DNA from: Undaria pinnatifida | Lineage: Eukaryota > Sar > Phaeophyceae > Laminariales > Alariaceae | Assembly: GCA_012845835.1 (NCBI GenBank) | Contig: JABAKD010000004.1 | Coordinates: forward strand, 8,530,732 to 8,594,731 | Direction of reading: 5' to 3' | Length of the DNA stretch: 64,000 nucleotides | Shown here: positions 1 to 9,720 of the stretch, one piece after another | Numbering within the stretch: position 1 is the stretch's first letter | Layout of the letters: each line of letters begins with the position of its first letter | Notes under the pieces: model-generated | Databases searched by the model: none | Told to the model about the DNA's origin: nothing | What the model saw: the letters and a program-made list of their open reading frames with translations, nothing else | Made by a program: the position numbers and the translations under genes

Positions 1-105
1 GCAATACACCCTTGTCTCCCTCCCCTTAACTCCGATCAGTCCTACTGCCAAAACACAGTCTCGGACAGCCGAGACCCCCAAGATGGTACTATACCATCCA
101 ACTCC
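1..105 (-). repeat. Split direct repeat B2 of the first YR element
   Basis: Positions 1-105 are repeated at 621-725 in the same orientation with no difference that I can see. Homology stops after the shared CCATCCAACTCC. The segment begins exactly at the window edge, so the true end of the element lies outside. Positions 106-225 between B2 and A2 have no second copy here and include a run of A residues at 124-136. Confidence 0.85.
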
Positions 106-225
106 CTGCCACAGATACCAATGAAAAAAAAAAAAATTGAGAATAGACAACTAGCCTATAATTTACACACACTCGTAGTTGATCTCCGTTCCCCCACCTT
201 CGAAAGAAAAGCGGCGGGTGGGCGG

Positions 226-507
226 GAGAAAAACCACTGGCTAGCCAGTCACTATTCTTGCGTAGCTGCCGCCGTCCGCTTCCTCCACTGCACGCTGTCT
301 TTGAGTCGTGCGATCAGGCGGCCCTACGTGTACCCCTTCTGCTGTACGTATTGTATCCTCCCACAACAGCAGCAAGGAGAAGACTGCTCAAAGGTTGACT
401 GTGTCCTCGGTACAATACGTCACGATAACCAATCATGGAAGAACACCTCAATTCTCACTTTCCAACAAAATCCAGATTGCGTCTGCGACCCAATCTTCCA
501 CTTTGTT
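226..507 (-). repeat. Split direct repeat A2 of the first YR element
   Basis: This 282 bp segment is repeated at 5634-5916 in the same orientation. The copies look identical apart from the length of an A-run at the start. It abuts the B1 region at 506-507, as expected for the B1-A2 junction. Confidence 0.88.
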
Positions 508-725
508 GTTTATCTTTCGAATTGGTTCATCATTAGTATCTGTGACGTTTGGGAGGGAAACTTCCCATGCCTGGCACGTCTACCGCAGCAACCCGTTTCT
601 GCGGTATTTCCTCGTGCCAGGCAATACACCCTTGTCTCCCTCCCCTTAACTCCGATCAGTCCTACTGCCAAAACACAGTCTCGGACAGCCGAGACCCCCA
701 AGATGGTACTATACCATCCAACTCC
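506..725 (-). repeat. Split direct repeat B1 of the first YR element
   Basis: Positions 621-725 match 1-105. Positions 506-620 probably also belong to B, since their B2 counterpart would fall outside the window. The segment lies directly downstream of the recombinase ORF on the minus strand. Confidence 0.75.
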
Positions 726-755
726 TCCACCCACGAGGCTAGTCCAAATGACTGT

Positions 756-1898
756 TTATTTATGGCCCCACTCCGTCCCTTGTCCCGGCTCTCTTTGGGG
801 ACACCTGTCCTGTCGAGCTAGTTTTCGTGACACTTGTCCCGAATCCTCTATATTACTACGAGTATACACCTTATACGCATCCGATTTCCACCTCCCTTCT
901 CTCTGTATTACCCGTTCTGACAACCCCCCCCCTGCCGCCAAGCGCGACGCGCCCCCGATCCGGAGCGAGTGTAGTGCAAATTCCGCTGGGTCTTGCCTCG
1001 ACTTTGCCACTACCTCTCGCAACGCCCGGAGTGCTTGCCCGTAGCTCCACACTGCTACCCGTCCCGATTCGCGGAAAGACGCTAACGGCGCCGAACTCGG
1101 CAAGTTAGGGTGAATAGACAACAATTCCACAAGCAGTGCCACGGCTCCACCCCCTTCGCGCAAGCTCGAGCCCAAGCCCCGAACAGCGTCTCGTGTTCGT
1201 ACTAGCACATCGCCTGCTTGAAGCTGGTCCCCTTTATGACCGCGAAACCGAATCTCTACCGTACGCGCCTCCCGCCACCGCAAAAAGGGCAACTGCTCCC
1301 CACCTGAGTAAAACGCAACGTCCCCCCTAGTCAAACAATGCACCTGGTGCGCCACGCCGGCGTCTGTCGCGAATAATTCGTCGGATCGCGTCATCAAAAA
1401 ATACCCCAATGCCAGACACAACCAAAGGATTCGGCCGCCACTGCCCCAGGACGGTATCAATGTCTCCCCGTCCAACAACATTTCCCATGACACCGGGCGG
1501 CGCACCCGCTTCTCCGTACCCGCTACTGCATGTGCCCGCGATATCCCGCTGAAAACGCGTTCCAGCAGGGGCGATTTAGTCGGGAGCTCCGTGCCTATCT
1601 TCACGCGATGGAAATATTGCACCGCCGCTATCTTACTTTTAATCGTACCGACTTTATTGCCTTCCGACGCACAACACCAAGCCGCAAAGTCTACCAGCGC
1701 CCATACCATATCACTCTTGGGGGTGTCTTCCGAAAAATACAAAACGGCGCTCGTCAACCCGCGAAATTTAGTCCAAGACCTGAAACCTGACGCGTAAGTG
1801 CGCTCAGATGACTCCGCAACTGACCCGCGGATGTACTGGACGCCAATATCCCTGTACATAGGGCCCTCCCCGTCTCCCCCAGATCCTGTTCCTGCCAT
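756..1898 (-). CDS. Tyrosine recombinase of the first YR retrotransposon
   Basis: A 380-codon ORF with the layout of a phage-integrase-type tyrosine recombinase. An N-terminal SAM-like DNA-binding part contains the motif RGSVAESSERTYASGF near residue 25. The catalytic arginine of box I lies in LMTRSDELFA near residue 169. A candidate lysine lies in FRGHKGDQ. The box II motif HSLRIGGAS is near residue 311, followed by GRWKSDAY and the presumed nucleophilic tyrosine in VYTRSN near residue 343. In this class the enzyme inserts a double-stranded circular cDNA instead of using a DDE integrase. The ORF overlaps the 3' end of the pol frame by 145 bp in a different frame, a compact arrangement seen in DIRS-like elements. 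All catalytic positions are present and no stop interrupts the frame, so this enzyme could be active. Confidence 0.9.
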   Translation of the reverse strand: MAGTGSGGDGEGPMYRDIGVQYIRGSVAESSERTYASGFRSWTKFRGLTSAVLYFSEDTPKSDMVWALVDFAAWCCASEGNKVGTIKSKIAAVQYFHRVKIGTELPTKSPLLERVFSGISRAHAVAGTEKRVRRPVSWEMLLDGETLIPSWGSGGRILWLCLALGYFLMTRSDELFATDAGVAHQVHCLTRGDVAFYSGGEQLPFLRWREARTVEIRFRGHKGDQLQAGDVLVRTRDAVRGLGSSLREGGGAVALLVELLSIHPNLPSSAPLASFRESGRVAVWSYGQALRALREVVAKSRQDPAEFALHSLRIGGASRLAAGGGLSERVIQREGRWKSDAYKVYTRSNIEDSGQVSRKLARQDRCPQREPGQGTEWGHK

Positions 1899-4258
1899 GT
1901 AATGTCCGGGCGAGATTCGTGAAGGTGTCTGTTAACATCGATTCGTTCCCACCGAGAAATACCGTCAGCCAGCGTATTCGCGATTCCTTTCACATGTTTC
2001 GCCCGAAAGCACCACCCACTACGCATTTACAGACATCCTAGCATACGCATCAGAGCCCCAGACCTCGGCTCAGTCCCCCCCCGACATTTTCCTACCCAAT
2101 GTACCGCGGACATGTTATCGCCCAACATCAACACGTTTTCGCCCTCGAACCTAGGCTGTGATCCAGCGCCAACGACAAACATCCAAGCCGAGATTACCAT
2201 CCCCAACAATTCAAGGACGTTGATAGACAGATCGTTGTGGTCCTTGACACGTTGGCTCAAACGAGATTTTGCGTCCTGGTCTACCTCAAACCGCCACCAT
2301 GCCCCTGTCTCCAAGCAGTAGCCTCCCACGGCCGTCCCCGACGCGTCTGACACTAGCGTACGAGAGTGGCGCTGTAGGAAACGAGTATACAGCGGCGAGG
2401 ACAACGGTAGTGCAAGTTCCTCGCTCACTATCAACTTCCAAAACCCAATGTCAGCGTGAAACTCTGGGCCGAGGGGTAGACGGCCCGGTCTTCGGGACCG
2501 CTGGCCGCCACCCCCAAATTTCTCCTGCCACCGCTTCACGGGGGGCAGACCAAGCATGTTCAGCATACGGCGCACGAAAAACTTGCCCGGCCGCACCACC
2601 TCGCTGGCATACAATAACTTCCCAACCAGCTCCCGTACCTCGGATTCTAACGCGTACCGACGGTTCCTCGGCCACTTGAGGAGCAGAGCCCTCAGCTGAG
2701 CCACTTTTGTGTCAGTGAGCGCAATGGTCATTGCTCCCGAGTCAATTGCCCAACCCAAGACTTCTAACTGGGTGTCCCAGTGAGAAATCTTTTTCTTCGC
2801 CAAGAGGGGAGGGTCCGTCGGGTTACGATCGCCGAACAAGCGGAAGTGTTCGGACGCCAGAGACGCCGATGCACACAAACAGCGGTCGCCCGAGCTGTAC
2901 CGTTGTACCTCAACACAAACGCCATCATCTACATAGTAACGCACAAAGAACGGATCGTTTATGTCACCGCCCCGCCCAGGCGGGGCGATGTAGCCCGGCG
3001 GCAGCGCTGCCGCTTGCGATTCGCGCGGCGGTATCATTACGACGTGCCGCGTGGCCTCGCGACCACTGTCAGTGCACACCACATTGCCGTGAGAGGTGTT
3101 ATTGTGAGCATGTTCCAACGCCGACGAGAACAAACACCAGAAACCTGGACTGTTACGCCAGCCAAATTGCAGTCGCCTATCAACCACAACCAAATCCCCG
3201 AACACGTATCCGAACACCGGCGCGCGCGTAATCTCGACTGGAACTTGCCGAAACGCGTCCTTAACATCCATTTTGCTCAGTACAATGCGCGCCCTACGCC
3301 CGAATCGCTGCCGCAAGTATAGAATCCGCCAGATAATATCGCGCAAGACATGTTTGAGCTCACACGTTGGAGCCGATGAAAAATCGGTGTCGCCGTTTAC
3401 ACCTGTCGTCGACGTACCGCTAGCGAAAGTCAAGTCGTGCACCACGCGCAACTTCGTACTGGATTTCATTACTGCCAACGGCGAGACCCGTAATCCCGGA
3501 ATGCGCGCAGCCGCCTCCCGGGGGAACACGAACGCTCGGCCGAGCCTAACATCATCGCGGATCTTGTCAGTAATGTCATTCGAGTACATGTCGGTGCTAC
3601 TGTGATTCTCGTATCGGAGTGCGGAAGTGAGGTCCCCACCGCTAGCGACACACACAGGGACCCCATGCTCCGCGATGCGAGCCAGTTTCTCCGCCTCAGG
3701 GAAGCCTTTCGTACGACCAAACCACTCTAGGATTCGTGAGGGATTCAGGCGGTGCCCCGAAAACACACGCTCTGGTTCCATCATGCACTCGAACCGATAA
3801 TCATGATCTTGCAGAAACAACAGTAACTCACTCGCTACTTTCTGCAACGCCCGTGTAACAGCTATCCGGTTCCCCCCACACACACTCGAAAGGTACCGCC
3901 ACGCTGCTACCCACCCGCGAACATCATCGCTCTGCCACCGAACACGGCTACCGTGCCCGGACTGGCTGGGGCACGCTCGGTCCTGTTTCTGAGACACCCC
4001 GGCGCCACCGCGCGCTGTGCTCACCCCAACGTCCGCGAGGCGAGGGCCAGAACTTCCTTCGTGAACTGGCATTTGCCGCGAAGGCTCGACCCCCATAACT
4101 TCCTCTACGGACACACACGGACCTACTAGCGAGACGCCCCCCTTCCCTTCCCTGAGCACACCTGATTTTGTCGATCCCACCGACCCCGGCATGACGAGCT
4201 GTGCGTTCCTCGCTCCCGCCTCGCCCTGTCCTGCCCCCGAGGTCGGCCCCGCCCGCAA
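1754..4258 (-). CDS. Reverse transcriptase-RNase H (pol) of the first YR element, one in-frame TAA
   Basis: The frame starts at the ATG at 4258 and runs 743 codons to a TAA at 2029-2027, then continues in the same frame to 1754. Motif A is KMDVKDAFRQVPV near residue 328, motif B is FGWRNSPGFW, and the catalytic YVDD lies in VRYYVDDGVCVEV near residue 441. RNase H acidic residues are in LVSDASGTAVGG (about 634), NVLELLGMV (about 684) and MLGDNMSAVHW (about 716). The conserved C-terminal RNase H motif LADGISRW falls after the TAA, so the stop truncates RNase H and is either a recent nonsense mutation or read through. The gag stop codon lies 15 bp upstream. The first 110 or so residues before the RT core are not assigned. 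The protein should copy element RNA into cDNA. Confidence 0.88.
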
Positions 4259-4273
4259 GCGAGGCCCGCACCC

Positions 4274-5509
4274 CTATTCGCCGCGCAAAGCCTCCGCACC
4301 GGCGACCGACCCTCCCCCCTGAGCGCCCGCCGCCGATCTCCCCGCAGCCGCCGACCCCCCTGCTTTCTTGGTAGCCGCCCCCTTTCCAGCGCCACCCCCC
4401 GACTTGCTGGCTCCCTCGTGTGTGAACAGGCAGGAGTCACCGAAACGGCAGGTTTGGTTATTGCGCCAACCAAAGCACACCTTGTCCACTCTGGCCACTT
4501 TGTCCCCCACCTTGCGCTGCTTTGCCGGGCGCTCCGCTGCCGCCTCTTCCACGTTCATCAGCCCCCCAGCGTCGATAAACGCGTCCAACTTATCCCATAC
4601 CGGCACCACAACAGCAGGTAGCTGGCCCGGTGGGGGTGGTTCATGCCAGGTGACCCCCGCGCTCACTCCAGCCCGGACAAGTTTCGAGCTCCAGGCGGCA
4701 AGGTCCGCGTTGATCAGCTTCGCCAACCTACTGCGGTTCGCTGGGACATTCATCGCCTCGAAAAAATCCAGGGCGTGCTCCCGTACCACCTCGATCCCCC
4801 TCGCGAACGCAGCGTCCAGGGTGCGGAGGCGCGCTGTAGTGTTCTCCGTGTGCTCGCCGTAGCCCACGACAGTAGATACCGCGTGCGCGAGAATCGCGAG
4901 CTGGTCTGCGAGCGGGAACCTAGATTCAGCCACGCTTTTGGCTGTGGCTGTACGAGGCATGTACCCGGTGACATCGAACCCTGAAAGCGTCTCGAGCTGG
5001 GTTGCAATTTCACCAGTTACCATTACCCGCTTCTGCAGCAGGTCCTGGAGCTCCGTACGTCTGATGGAGGTCAGCGCCGGCCGTGCGTCGACGAGCATCC
5101 AATATTTCCGCGTGGTCGTGTTGAGCCACATGTTCAGACGGGTCTTCGCAGCAAGTTTGCTGACATGGGCCTCTGGCCCTGCAAACGCTTGCGGTACGGC
5201 GCCACCCTGCAGCGCGCCTGGCTCCTGGCCTCCTCCAATCGGTCCACCTGGTCCAGCCGCGCCGCCCAACAGCCCATCCTGCAGCATTCCTTGCAGCTGC
5301 ACCAGCATGTCACCCTGCTGGGCGAGGCGAGTGTCGAAATCATCAAGACGTGCTTCCATGAGTGCCCGTAGACCGTCGAGGTCCATCTGGCCGTCCTCGT
5401 CTCCCCCTTGCCCAGCCCCATCTCCCACATGCCCGGCCCCATTGTCGTTGTGTTCGCCTCCAGGACCAACCACTGCATCGCCAGCAGCGCCCGCGCCACG
5501 CCCGCTCAT
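4274..5509 (-). CDS. Gag-like protein with a CCCH zinc finger, first YR element
   Basis: The frame is open from an ATG at 5584. I prefer the ATG at 5509 (MSGRGAGAAGD...) because the 25 residues before it look like translated leader next to repeat A1. The product is then 411 residues. The N-terminus is rich in Gly, Asp and Ala and is followed by a short heptad-like stretch (ALMEARLDDFDTRLAQQ) that may form a coiled coil. The middle part is unassigned. Near the C-terminus there is C-x8-C-x5-C-x3-H (VCFGWRNNQTCRFGDSC then LFTH), the spacing of CCCH RNA-binding zinc fingers rather than the CCHC knuckle usual in Gag. A Gly/Ala/Lys-rich tail follows. By position it is the structural and RNA-packaging protein. 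The function is inferred from position and the finger only. Confidence 0.75.
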   Translation of the reverse strand: MSGRGAGAAGDAVVGPGGEHNDNGAGHVGDGAGQGGDEDGQMDLDGLRALMEARLDDFDTRLAQQGDMLVQLQGMLQDGLLGGAAGPGGPIGGGQEPGALQGGAVPQAFAGPEAHVSKLAAKTRLNMWLNTTTRKYWMLVDARPALTSIRRTELQDLLQKRVMVTGEIATQLETLSGFDVTGYMPRTATAKSVAESRFPLADQLAILAHAVSTVVGYGEHTENTTARLRTLDAAFARGIEVVREHALDFFEAMNVPANRSRLAKLINADLAAWSSKLVRAGVSAGVTWHEPPPPGQLPAVVVPVWDKLDAFIDAGGLMNVEEAAAERPAKQRKVGDKVARVDKVCFGWRNNQTCRFGDSCLFTHEGASKSGGGAGKGAATKKAGGSAAAGRSAAGAQGGGSVAGAEALRGE

Positions 5510-5633
5510 CGTGTCAGTAGATCGCTCGGTTTGCAGCTCCTTCGGACCAAAGCAAAAACCCCCCGCGTCAAAAAAAATATGCAAAAAAAAAACGCGAGGG
5601 GAAAACTTTGCCCTCCAGCCGCCGCGAAGCCGA

Positions 5634-5916
5634 GAGAAAAAACCACTGGCTAGCCAGTCACTATTCTTGCGTAGCTGCCGCCGTCCGCTTCCTCCACTGC
5701 ACGCTGTCTTTGAGTCGTGCGATCAGGCGGCCCTACGTGTACCCCTTCTGCTGTACGTATTGTATCCTCCCACAACAGCAGCAAGGAGAAGACTGCTCAA
5801 AGGTTGACTGTGTCCTCGGTACAATACGTCACGATAACCAATCATGGAAGAACACCTCAATTCTCACTTTCCAACAAAATCCAGATTGCGTCTGCGACCC
5901 AATCTTCCACTTTGTT
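5634..5916 (-). repeat. Split direct repeat A1 (5' end) of the first YR element
   Basis: Second copy of the sequence at 226-507. Homology ends at 5916, which marks the 5' terminus of the element; unrelated flanking DNA starts at 5917. The gag frame opens 50-125 bp inside it, so promoter and leader functions are expected here, although no motif was recognised. Confidence 0.88.
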
Positions 5917-5945
5917 TCTGTGACACTCGATGTATATTGAGGCCA

Positions 5946-7108
5946 CACCTGGCTGTTTCGCCCATATCCTCGCCCTCTCAGAGAACACAGCGATAATCCA
6001 TCATGCCGCCAGTCCATGGTCCATACGAAGCGCGCACCAAGTCTGCAGGCGATCCAATTGGCCGGCGACCTAACGTTCTCAACGCACAACGACGTATTCA
6101 GCTGGGGATGTGGGCTGATTGTTATTTTTATATTCTTCCGTGCCTCGATAATGGATGCCAGTCTGTATTGAAACATAAACCACATATACATACTGAATAA
6201 TTAATTAAAAAGTACTTTATATTTCGACCCAGACTTGGTACGGAACAACCTGGAATATTTGTTTTTTTTTTTATCCTCCGGAAAGTCTCGGGACTGTAGG
6301 GCTTGACCAATTAAATAATACAAGCTACACTGACTCCGACTCATACGTGTTGGCCAGGTATGTAAACTCTACGTACCTTCGTATGATACCCAAATAGCAG
6401 GTTTGAGGCAAACCGGGTACAGCAGCAGCAGTAGTTAATAATGTGTGTTCTATGTACAGGATCTGGGAGGAGGCACGAGCAAGGATGATGTCGGCTTTCG
6501 CTGTCCCTTTCTATACTACGTTCGAGCTTACTATCTGTTGCGTGGTCGTACGTTGCGGAGCAGGACCTCAGACAGTCTTATCACAAACGCGCACATCAGA
6601 AACACTTTTACGCAGCTTGCAAAGTTGAGTTTCAATCATTCAATCGGTCGTACTCAAAGCTGCTGCCCTTGTTCATTTTTTTTAAAAAATACTCCTCGGA
6701 GTACTATTTTGTGCAGTTCCTTTGCCGCCCCCGCCCCCCTCTTTCTTGAAGGTGGTGGTCCTCTTTATTCGTGAACACAACAAGAAGAACAGAAGCATTA
6801 CCACGAGCACTCGCATATGGTATGTATGATTGATTGTACTGCTATGTATGTCGAAGAGTGGATAGTTGGGGATCTTTCCGTCCGTGTGTACGGCCCGACG
6901 GAAACTCATTACTTCGAAGTATAATCTTACCCGCGTTACGAAGGCTAGTGGACCAGACCCCGCCACGATGTACCCACTCAAATCGAGCGCCCTCTACAAC
7001 GAACTCTTGCATGACAACTTGACATGAACCTGGCGAGAGCGCCTTCTCCCTGGTTTGCCCGTTCATGCGACCCCGGGCTCATCGCGGGCGGTCCAGTGTG
7101 CGTCGGGC
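5946..7108. repeat. Long inverted duplication, copy 1 (partner at 36190-37450)
   Basis: Several blocks here reappear inverted at 36.2-37.45 kb. Positions 5975-6110 match the reverse complement of about 37320-37440. The block around 6240-6315 matches about 37045-37100. Positions 6445-6600 match 36690-36850, 6715-6830 match 36440-36580, and 6860-7105 match 36190-36420. A short block at 6613-6665 keeps the same orientation in both copies (36912-36962), so the two are not simple mirror images. Divergence is roughly 20-30 percent by eye. I see no coding potential. The segment starts 30 bp past the first YR element. Confidence 0.65.
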
Positions 7109-7145
7109 AACGTGAGGGTAGCATATATATATCTATTATAAAAAA

Positions 7146-8600
7146 TGAAAATACACTCCAGCTGTGAGATCGAAGATTTCGTCGAAACTCATCTCTGCAA
7201 GCTGTGTGTGATACTCCGATCGCGCGCATTACGAGTTGTGTGTCCTCATTAAGGATATAGGTCGGCGACTCCCCTTACAACTACAGTGTAGCTATCAGGG
7301 TCAACGGGGTGATTTTAGTCAGTCTGTGCGCGGAAACTATAAAACCCGTTTCTGAGGGGGGCAAATCTGACAGCTGTGGAGGGAAATGTATCCTTTTATC
7401 AATTGAATCTTGTAAGTCGAATAACCGGTGAGGGGGGGGGGGCGGAGTTTTGAAGGACGTGGCGGCCTGGTTTTGATCAAACGCGAGCGGGTTTGGAGGG
7501 GGGGGGGGGGAAAGGGGGGGGCAATTTGTGCATGGAAGCTATAAATCCTTTCAATCAAGGGGATAAATCTGACGGTTTTGGCACCAGTTTATTATTGGGG
7601 GGGGGGGGGGGGGTTGAGGCGTCGCGGGGGGGGGGGGGGGGGGTTGGGGCGGGGGGGGGGGGGGGGGGGGGGCAGCTCAATATGTGCGTGGAAACTATAC
7701 ATTATTTTAAGGGGATAAATGTGACGGTTTTGGAAATAATGCATCAGTTTATCATGTATATCCTGGGGTAAGTCGTACAATCAGTGAGTAAAGAGAGGGT
7801 GGAGTGTTCGAGGGGGTGGGGTTGGGATGGGTTGGGGGGGCGGGGGGGGGGGGGGGGGGGGGAGAAGGAAGGGCTTTAGGTGAGGGGTTTGTTATACGTG
7901 TGGTGCTAGGTCTAGGCGATGGTGCGGGTGATGGGGAAGAAGGGGGCGTTCGAGGCGGGGGGAGGGGGGGGGGGGCAGCGGCATGGATGGCTCTCGAAAG
8001 ATAATGAGTTGATATCCTGTGCGTGAAGTGTTTATTAATCTGGGGATTTCGATATTTGGTGAGGCGTTTGAGTAAGGGAGAGCAAGAGGGGGGGGGGGGG
8101 GGTAGGATTTTTTTTTTAGGAGGTTTAGGTCACAAATAATATTCAAATACACTTCGGCTGTGAGATCAAAGATATGTAGCAGCTTGTTATACGCGTGGTG
8201 CTAGGTCTAGGCGATCGTGCGGGTGGTTGGAAAAGAGGGGGCGTTGGAGGGGGGGGAGGGGGGGGGGGGGGAGGAATTGAAAACTACGTCATGGATGATC
8301 AGAAAGATAATGACGTGATATCAACTGCGTATAGGTGTTTATTACTCAGGTCGATTTCGATTGTGAGTGGGGCGTTTGGACAAACTAGAGGGGGGGGGGA
8401 TCGGGGGACGGGGGGGGGGGGGGGGGGAGGGTTGGGGTTTTTTTATGAACAAGAGGGGTCAGGGGAGGGGGAGAGGAGGGGGGGGGGGGGCGGGGGGCGG
8501 GACATTTCAATATGTGCGCGGAAACTATAAATCCTCAAAGGGGACAAACCTGACGATTGAAGCAATAAGACATCCCTTTATACCATCTGGCTTGTAATGT
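7146..8600 (+). repeat. Composite G-run repeat, copy 1
   Basis: The segment opens with a conserved arm beginning CAGCTGTGAGATCGAAG at about 7160, then GCAAGCTGTGTGTGATACTC and GGCGACTCCCCTTA. A module starting GGAAACTATAAA and ending in GTATATCCTG or similar recurs at about 7335, 7530, 7688 and 8519. Long G-runs separate the modules (about 7429-7442, 7498-7519, 7598-7612, 7627-7672, 7838-7862, 8088-8102, 8250-8272, 8391-8490). A second module, GTGCTAGGTCTAGGCGA, occurs at 7905 and 8200, each followed by a GGATGGCTCG-like or GGATGATC-like motif. Related copies lie at 30.4-32.8 and 46.3-46.9 kb. Apparent ORFs here are glycine or proline runs and are not genes. Confidence 0.75.
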
Positions 8601-9045
8601 TTACTATCCTAGAAGGTTTGATGTTAGATGCAGCATGCAACCCAGTGTTTAAGTGTAGTAAATAACGTGTTAATTCTTCGTAGTTTGTTGTTGTATGATA
8701 CATGGATCGAAAGCTAGAATATTTTATAGAATATTTATAGTTACCATTATTTTCTGACATCGCTAATTATACGAAAGAGATACGTATTGCCAAATGCAGC
8801 ATGCGAGGTGATGTATGTGGCCATGTACTGTCTCCGCCATTGAGCATTAGAGGGAGGAATGCAAATCGTCAGTTTTAAAGGAACGCTTGGTATACATGTG
8901 CTCAATTACGTTACCTCGTTAGTCATACTTGGTATACACGCGCTCAATTACGTTACCTCGTTAGTCATACTTCGCTTGGCATAGGTTGGGAGGCGATCAT
9001 GCAGACGGTATGTACGAAATACCCTACGTAATGGGTTGTTAAGGT
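8601..9045. other. Intergenic stretch with a 42 bp tandem duplication
   Basis: No gene is seen. The sequence around GGTATACATGTGCTCAATTA at 8889-8930 is repeated immediately at 8931-8972 with two substitutions. The rest is AT-rich and anonymous. Confidence 0.6.
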
Positions 9046-9720
9046 TGTTTACCGCAATTTTAACACATCTGCCTGTGCTTCCTTTTCCAAATTATTTTTG
9101 TCTCAAATAAATGTACGATTTCACGCCTATGATTTTACCTTGTCGATGCGGGGCTCTGCGGTCGTCAATTTTAAGTCAGAGATACATCCTACAAATACAT
9201 CAGGCGAGGTGGGTATGTGATGTCATATATATGCGATGTCATCACTATTGATCGCGAGGGTGATTTTACTTCGTTAGGTGTATGGTACTGTGTTTCGTAG
9301 AGGTCGTCTCAGGAGGATATGCGATGGGTCGGAAGTGTGGTTTATCGCAATTTTATCAGGTCTGCCTGTGCTTCCTTTTCATTTTCTCAAATATACGATT
9401 TCACGTCCATGATTTTTACCGTGCCGCTGTGGGGCTCTGAGGTCGCCAATTCTAAGACAGAGATACATCTTACAATACAGCAGTTGAGGTGGGCATGCAA
9501 CGTCATATATATGCGAAATCTTCGATCTCACAGCTGGAGTGTATTTTAATTTTTATAATATATGCGATGTCACTACTATTGAACGCGAGGGTGACTTTAC
9601 TTCGTTAGGCATATGCTACTGCGTTTCGTAAAGGTTGTCTCACGTGGACATGCGATGTCACCACTATTGAACGCGAGGGTGACTTTACTTCGTTAGGCAC
9701 ATTCCACTGCGTTTGGTATG
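9046..9720 (+). repeat. Nested tandem duplications interrupted by an arm fragment
   Basis: The block starting GTTTACCGCAATTTTA (9052) recurs in diverged form from about 9338 and again reaches CGTCATATATATGCGA. There it is interrupted at about 9510-9555 by an inverted fragment of the composite-repeat arm (CTTCGATCTCACAGCTGGAG). A module with the core CACTATTGAACGCGAGGGTG is found at about 9236, 9574 and 9662. This records tandem duplication followed by insertion. Confidence 0.6.

Larger units (their letters stand above)
1..5916 (-). mobile_element. Ngaro/PAT-like tyrosine-recombinase retrotransposon, B2 end cut by the window
   Basis: Read on the minus strand, the order is repeat A1 (5916-5634), gag-like ORF, RT-RNase H, tyrosine recombinase, repeat B1, repeat A2 (507-226) and repeat B2 (105-1, continuing outside the window). 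This A1-ORFs-B1-A2-B2 split-direct-repeat layout is the hallmark of Ngaro- and PAT-type YR retrotransposons, as opposed to the inverted repeats of DIRS1. No methyltransferase domain was seen, which fits Ngaro better than DIRS/PAT. By eye A1 and A2 are identical over about 280 bp, so the insertion looks recent. The three reading frames are open except for one in-frame TAA in the RNase H region. I am confident of the element class and less sure of the family. Confidence 0.9.

Noticed and set aside
121-1044. 307-codon plus-strand ORF at the left edge
   Set aside because: It runs antisense through repeats A2 and B1 and the recombinase gene of the first YR element; the minus-strand frames explain the region.
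4938-5807. 289-codon plus-strand ORF
   Set aside because: It is the antisense shadow of the gag ORF and continues into repeat A1.
7490-8530. Glycine- or proline-rich ORFs in the G-run repeat
   Set aside because: They are translations of homopolymeric G or C tracts.
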